From positions 1 through 64,000 of the forward strand of contig JAXLSU010000009.1 of assembly GCA_046330455.1 (NCBI GenBank): a stretch of 64,000 bases of DNA. The letters run 5' to 3'. The notes below the pieces were generated by a model. That model was not told the DNA's origin, did no database searches, and saw nothing but the letters and a program-made list of their open reading frames with translations. The DNA comes from CAVQXR01 sp046330455 (GTDB lineage Bacteria; Actinomycetota; Thermoleophilia; Gaiellales; Gaiellaceae). Numbering within the stretch: the first letter of the stretch is position 1; each line of letters starts with the position of its first letter. Of this stretch, positions 61,881 through 64,000 are shown piece after piece. The translations under genes were made by a program, and so were the position numbers.

Positions 61881-61960
61881 GAATGGAGGTTACTCCGCCG
61901 GGTCTGCGCGCCCGTGCGCAGCCGCCTAGAGCGACTTGGGCCGAGCAGGGCTGTGTTCCC

Positions 61961-62440
61961 TCAGACGATGCGGGGCTGGAACGTGCGCGGCTCGCAGATC
62001 GGGAAGCCCGCCAGATCGGCATAGCGGGGCAGCGTGTCGTCGTAGCTGTGGAACTCGACGACCCCCATGTGCCGCGCCGTCGCCAGATGGATCGCGTCGT
62101 TTGCGCGCAGCCCGCTCCAGCCGCGAGGCACCCCCTCCCTGATGAGGGTTCGAGCACTCACGGCGATCAGAGGGTAGACCTCGACGATCTTGACGGATCC
62201 ACCGGGCTCCCAGAGACCGTTGATCCTCTGTTCGATTTCGGGTGAAAGCGCCTGCTGCCTCCGCTCCGTCGCGCTGTAGGCGACCTCGACCTGGGAGAGC
62301 ACCGACGTCACGATCTCGAGCTTCCCCGCACGAGCGTCGCCGAGCAACAGCTCGATCAGCGGCGAGCGCTCCGGATGGTCCTCCACCCACGAGAGAAGAA
62401 CATCGGCGTCCCAGTAGAGCAGAGGCGGCCGATCAGGCAT
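61961..62440 (-). CDS. PIN-domain ribonuclease (VapC-like)
   Basis: A 159-residue PIN protein. The acidic metal site is visible as Asp residues in LLYWDADVLLSWVED, Glu in VTSVLSQVEVAYSA, Asp in RANDAIHLATA and Asp in FHSYDDTLPRYA. VapC toxins cleave tRNA or rRNA. ATG 62440 overlaps the end of the upstream gene by eight bases, so the two are translationally coupled, as in toxin-antitoxin pairs. Confidence 0.85.
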   Translation of the reverse strand: MPDRPPLLYWDADVLLSWVEDHPERSPLIELLLGDARAGKLEIVTSVLSQVEVAYSATERRQQALSPEIEQRINGLWEPGGSVKIVEVYPLIAVSARTLIREGVPRGWSGLRANDAIHLATARHMGVVEFHSYDDTLPRYADLAGFPICEPRTFQPRIV

Positions 62441-63203
62441 CGCGAAGGCGTCTGATCGTGATTTCGGGCGCCGGGCTCGAAGGGGTGGGCTGCACCGCGC
62501 CGCGGGCGGCCAGATACGCATCGGGCGTCGCCCCGTGCACGACCGTCACTCCCCGCACGCGCCGCACGGTCTGCGGCCTGCCGGTGACGCGGTCGCGCAT
62601 CACCCATCCCTCGACGACCGCGACTCGACCCCAGACGTCGCGCATGATGTCCTCCATCCCCTCCTCGAGGTAGCAGGACACCGCCCGGTCGAAGAGCGTG
62701 TCGTAAAGCGTGAAGCGAAGGCCGCCGCGGCTCGTGAGTGTCTGGACCCTTCCTTGTACCCCGCCGTACGCCGCCGAGACCGCCGCAGGGGGCCCGGTGG
62801 GCGCGGTCTCCTCGGCGGGCCGCTCGATCCGGCGGACCGTGGCGTCGGCCTTTGCAGTCTCGAACCGGATCGCCTCGATCTCATGATCCATGACGGACAT
62901 GAGCGCGAAGGCTTCGTCTCTGACGGAGCCTGCGAACGCAGGCTCGACACCACGCTCGAGGGCCTGTCCGACCTCGAGGTACGCGTCGGCGACCGACTCG
63001 ACCGCGGCCGGCTCGCCGACTCCGCGCGCCGTGGCCAGCGCGCTCCCCGCCTCGAGCTCGGAGACGACCCAGCGAAGTTCCGGGTGGCCGGCCACGTCGC
63101 GGGAGAGCGCGTCCACGAGCCCGCTGAAGCGCTGTACAGCCTCGGCGAACGCGGGAAGCGAGACGTCCCCCTCGAGGGCCAGAGTAACCGTGTCGTTCGC
63201 CAT
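62433..63203 (-). CDS. Hypothetical protein coupled to the PIN gene
   Basis: A 256-residue protein I do not recognise. The N-terminal part (MANDTVTLALEGDVSLPAFA, then LRWVVSELEAGSALATARGV) looks like an alpha/beta domain and the C-terminal part has GRVQTLTSRGGLRFTLYDTL and VWGRVAVVEGWVMRD, probably a small beta barrel. It takes the antitoxin position of the operon but is three times larger than a VapB and shows no obvious DNA-binding motif. ATG 63203 has AAGG close by and GAGGAAG further up; GTG 63242 is an alternative start. Confidence 0.7.
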   Translation of the reverse strand: MANDTVTLALEGDVSLPAFAEAVQRFSGLVDALSRDVAGHPELRWVVSELEAGSALATARGVGEPAAVESVADAYLEVGQALERGVEPAFAGSVRDEAFALMSVMDHEIEAIRFETAKADATVRRIERPAEETAPTGPPAAVSAAYGGVQGRVQTLTSRGGLRFTLYDTLFDRAVSCYLEEGMEDIMRDVWGRVAVVEGWVMRDRVTGRPQTVRRVRGVTVVHGATPDAYLAARGAVQPTPSSPAPEITIRRLRDA

Positions 63204-63298
63204 CCTTGCGTCACTTCCTCGTGTCGGAGTATCGTCGTTCACGGGCGCGCGGTCGAGTCGTCCGTCGACGACCTGTCCGGCAGCGACACTACGTTCCC

Positions 63299-63529
63299 GT
63301 GCCCGTGCGTGACTTCCTCCTCGTATTCGACCTCGACCGGCAGGAGCTCGTCGGCGACGTCCGCGAGTTCGAGAACCCGACTGAGGCGGCGCAGGCCTAC
63401 GCTGCGCTCGAGGGCGAGCACCGCAGCGACCGGAACCTCGAGATCGTCCTCATCGGCGCCGACTCGCTCGAGACGATCCGGCACACGCACCCGAACTACT
63501 TCGGCGTGCTCTCCGACTCGCCGTACTGA
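63299..63529 (+). CDS. Small hypothetical protein
   Basis: A 76-residue protein I do not recognise: MPVRDFLLVFDLDRQELVGD, then EAAQAYAALEGEHRSDRNLE and a conserved-looking ESIRHTHP-like end (ETIRHTHPNYF). It is compact alpha/beta with no signal peptide. TACGTT (63290-63295) is just upstream; GTG 63299 or GTG 63305 may be used. It is divergent from the PIN partner gene. Confidence 0.6.
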   Translation: MPVRDFLLVFDLDRQELVGDVREFENPTEAAQAYAALEGEHRSDRNLEIVLIGADSLETIRHTHPNYFGVLSDSPY

Positions 63530-63599
63530 CGGCCACGCGTAGCTCAGAAGTCTGGCTCTGGGGCGTAGCTCCTGACGGCGCGCGGGCCCGCGTGAAGGA

Positions 63600-63616
63600 G
63601 AGATGCTAAACATCTC
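63600..63616 (+). promoter_or_regulatory. Inverted repeat upstream of the nucleotidyltransferase gene
   Basis: GAGATG-CTAAA-CATCTC, a 6-bp inverted repeat 20 bases before ATG 63637 that contains a TAAACAT -10-like sequence. It may be an operator. The other 70 bp of this gap show nothing. Confidence 0.35.
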
Positions 63617-63636
63617 GAAACGGGGTGCTTACCATC

Positions 63637-64000
63637 ATGAATCAGATCGAGATAACGAGCGAGCGGGTTGACGAGCTGCTCGCTGAGCTCGGCCAGCGGC
63701 TGGAGGCGCTCGGAGCTCGCTACGAGATCGTCATCGTCGGAGGGGCCGCGCTTCTCGCACTCGGCTTCGTGGCACGCACGACCCAGGATGTCGACGTCGT
63801 CGGCGTCGATGACGGAGCTGGACTTGCTCCCGCCGACCCGCTTCCGGGACCGCTCGTGCGGGCCAAGGACCTGGTGGCGCGCGACCTCGTGATCGACTCC
63901 GAGTGGCTCAATGCGCGCGCGTCAGACATCGTGCGGTTCGGCCTCCCGCTCGGGTTCTTCTCGCGTTGCGAGACCCGGGGCTACGGTCCTGCCCTCGTCG
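63637..64000 (+). CDS. Nucleotidyltransferase, DUF6036-like, partial
   Basis: The frame from ATG 63637 runs open to the window end (121 codons). It reads MNQIEITSERVDELLAELGQ, then YEIVIVGGAALLALGFVART and TQDVDVVGV. GG-(A)AL followed by RTTQDVDVV is the nucleotidyltransferase core (Gly-Gly, then the Asp-x-Asp metal pair) of the DUF6036/AbiEii-like family found in toxin-antitoxin and phage-defence modules. The partner gene would lie downstream, outside the window. Confidence 0.75.
   Translation, partial: MNQIEITSERVDELLAELGQRLEALGARYEIVIVGGAALLALGFVARTTQDVDVVGVDDGAGLAPADPLPGPLVRAKDLVARDLVIDSEWLNARASDIVRFGLPLGFFSRCETRGYGPALV

Overview
The window is high-GC, gene-dense bacterial DNA, almost certainly from an actinobacterium and plausibly from a deep lineage such as Thermoleophilia/Gaiellales. 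Supporting signs are the C4-zinc forms of S14 and S4, a DUF2469 protein, a Ku protein, many GTG/TTG starts, and many genes whose only upstream signal is a TAnnnT -10 hexamer 6-8 nt before the start codon (leaderless transcription). The lineage is inferred from gene content; no search was run.

Region 1 (1-20157): str, S10, spc and alpha ribosomal operons run together on the + strand: rpsL-rpsG-fusA-tuf, rpsJ to rplO, secY-adk-map, rpmJ-rpsM-rpsK-rpsD-rpoA-rplQ. Most genes overlap by 1-4 bases. infA, usual between map and rpmJ, is absent. L22, S3, S17 and L15 carry long low-complexity charged tails.

Region 2 (20158-43148): housekeeping and accessory genes in mixed orientation. These are truA, a HAD phosphatase, ligA, an NlpC/P60 hydrolase, ku, an alpha/beta hydrolase, a Nif3-like protein, tRNA-Pro(CGG), a PGM1-type ATP-grasp ligase, a nitrilase-family amidase, an MFS transporter, a VanW protein, a sirtuin, a RIC/DGC pair, a lipid kinase, a nucleoside phosphorylase, a GNAT protein and tilS-hpt.

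Region 3 (43411-58439): ftsH-folP-folB-folK (folE missing, and an S8 protease on the opposite strand between folB and folK), a DUF2469 gene, coaX, a 1175-residue fusion of adenylate cyclase, AAA ATPase and family-5 solute-binding protein, dus, greA, a ribbon-helix-helix regulator with a perfect palindromic operator followed by a DUF4097 gene, and lysS. The tilS-hpt-ftsH-fol-coaX-lysS order resembles the mycobacterial arrangement.

Region 4 (58502-64000): a defence-type island with type I restriction hsdM and hsdS (no hsdR in the window), an unknown beta-rich protein, a PIN-domain ribonuclease coupled to a large unknown partner, a small unknown protein, and a nucleotidyltransferase cut by the window end.

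About eleven copies of a roughly 25-bp palindromic element (GTAG followed by arms GGGCsGGAT and ATCCsGCCC around CTC) are scattered through the window. They lie mostly just after genes, but one supplies the secY stop codon and one lies in frame inside hsdM. No CRISPR array or intact transposase gene was seen.
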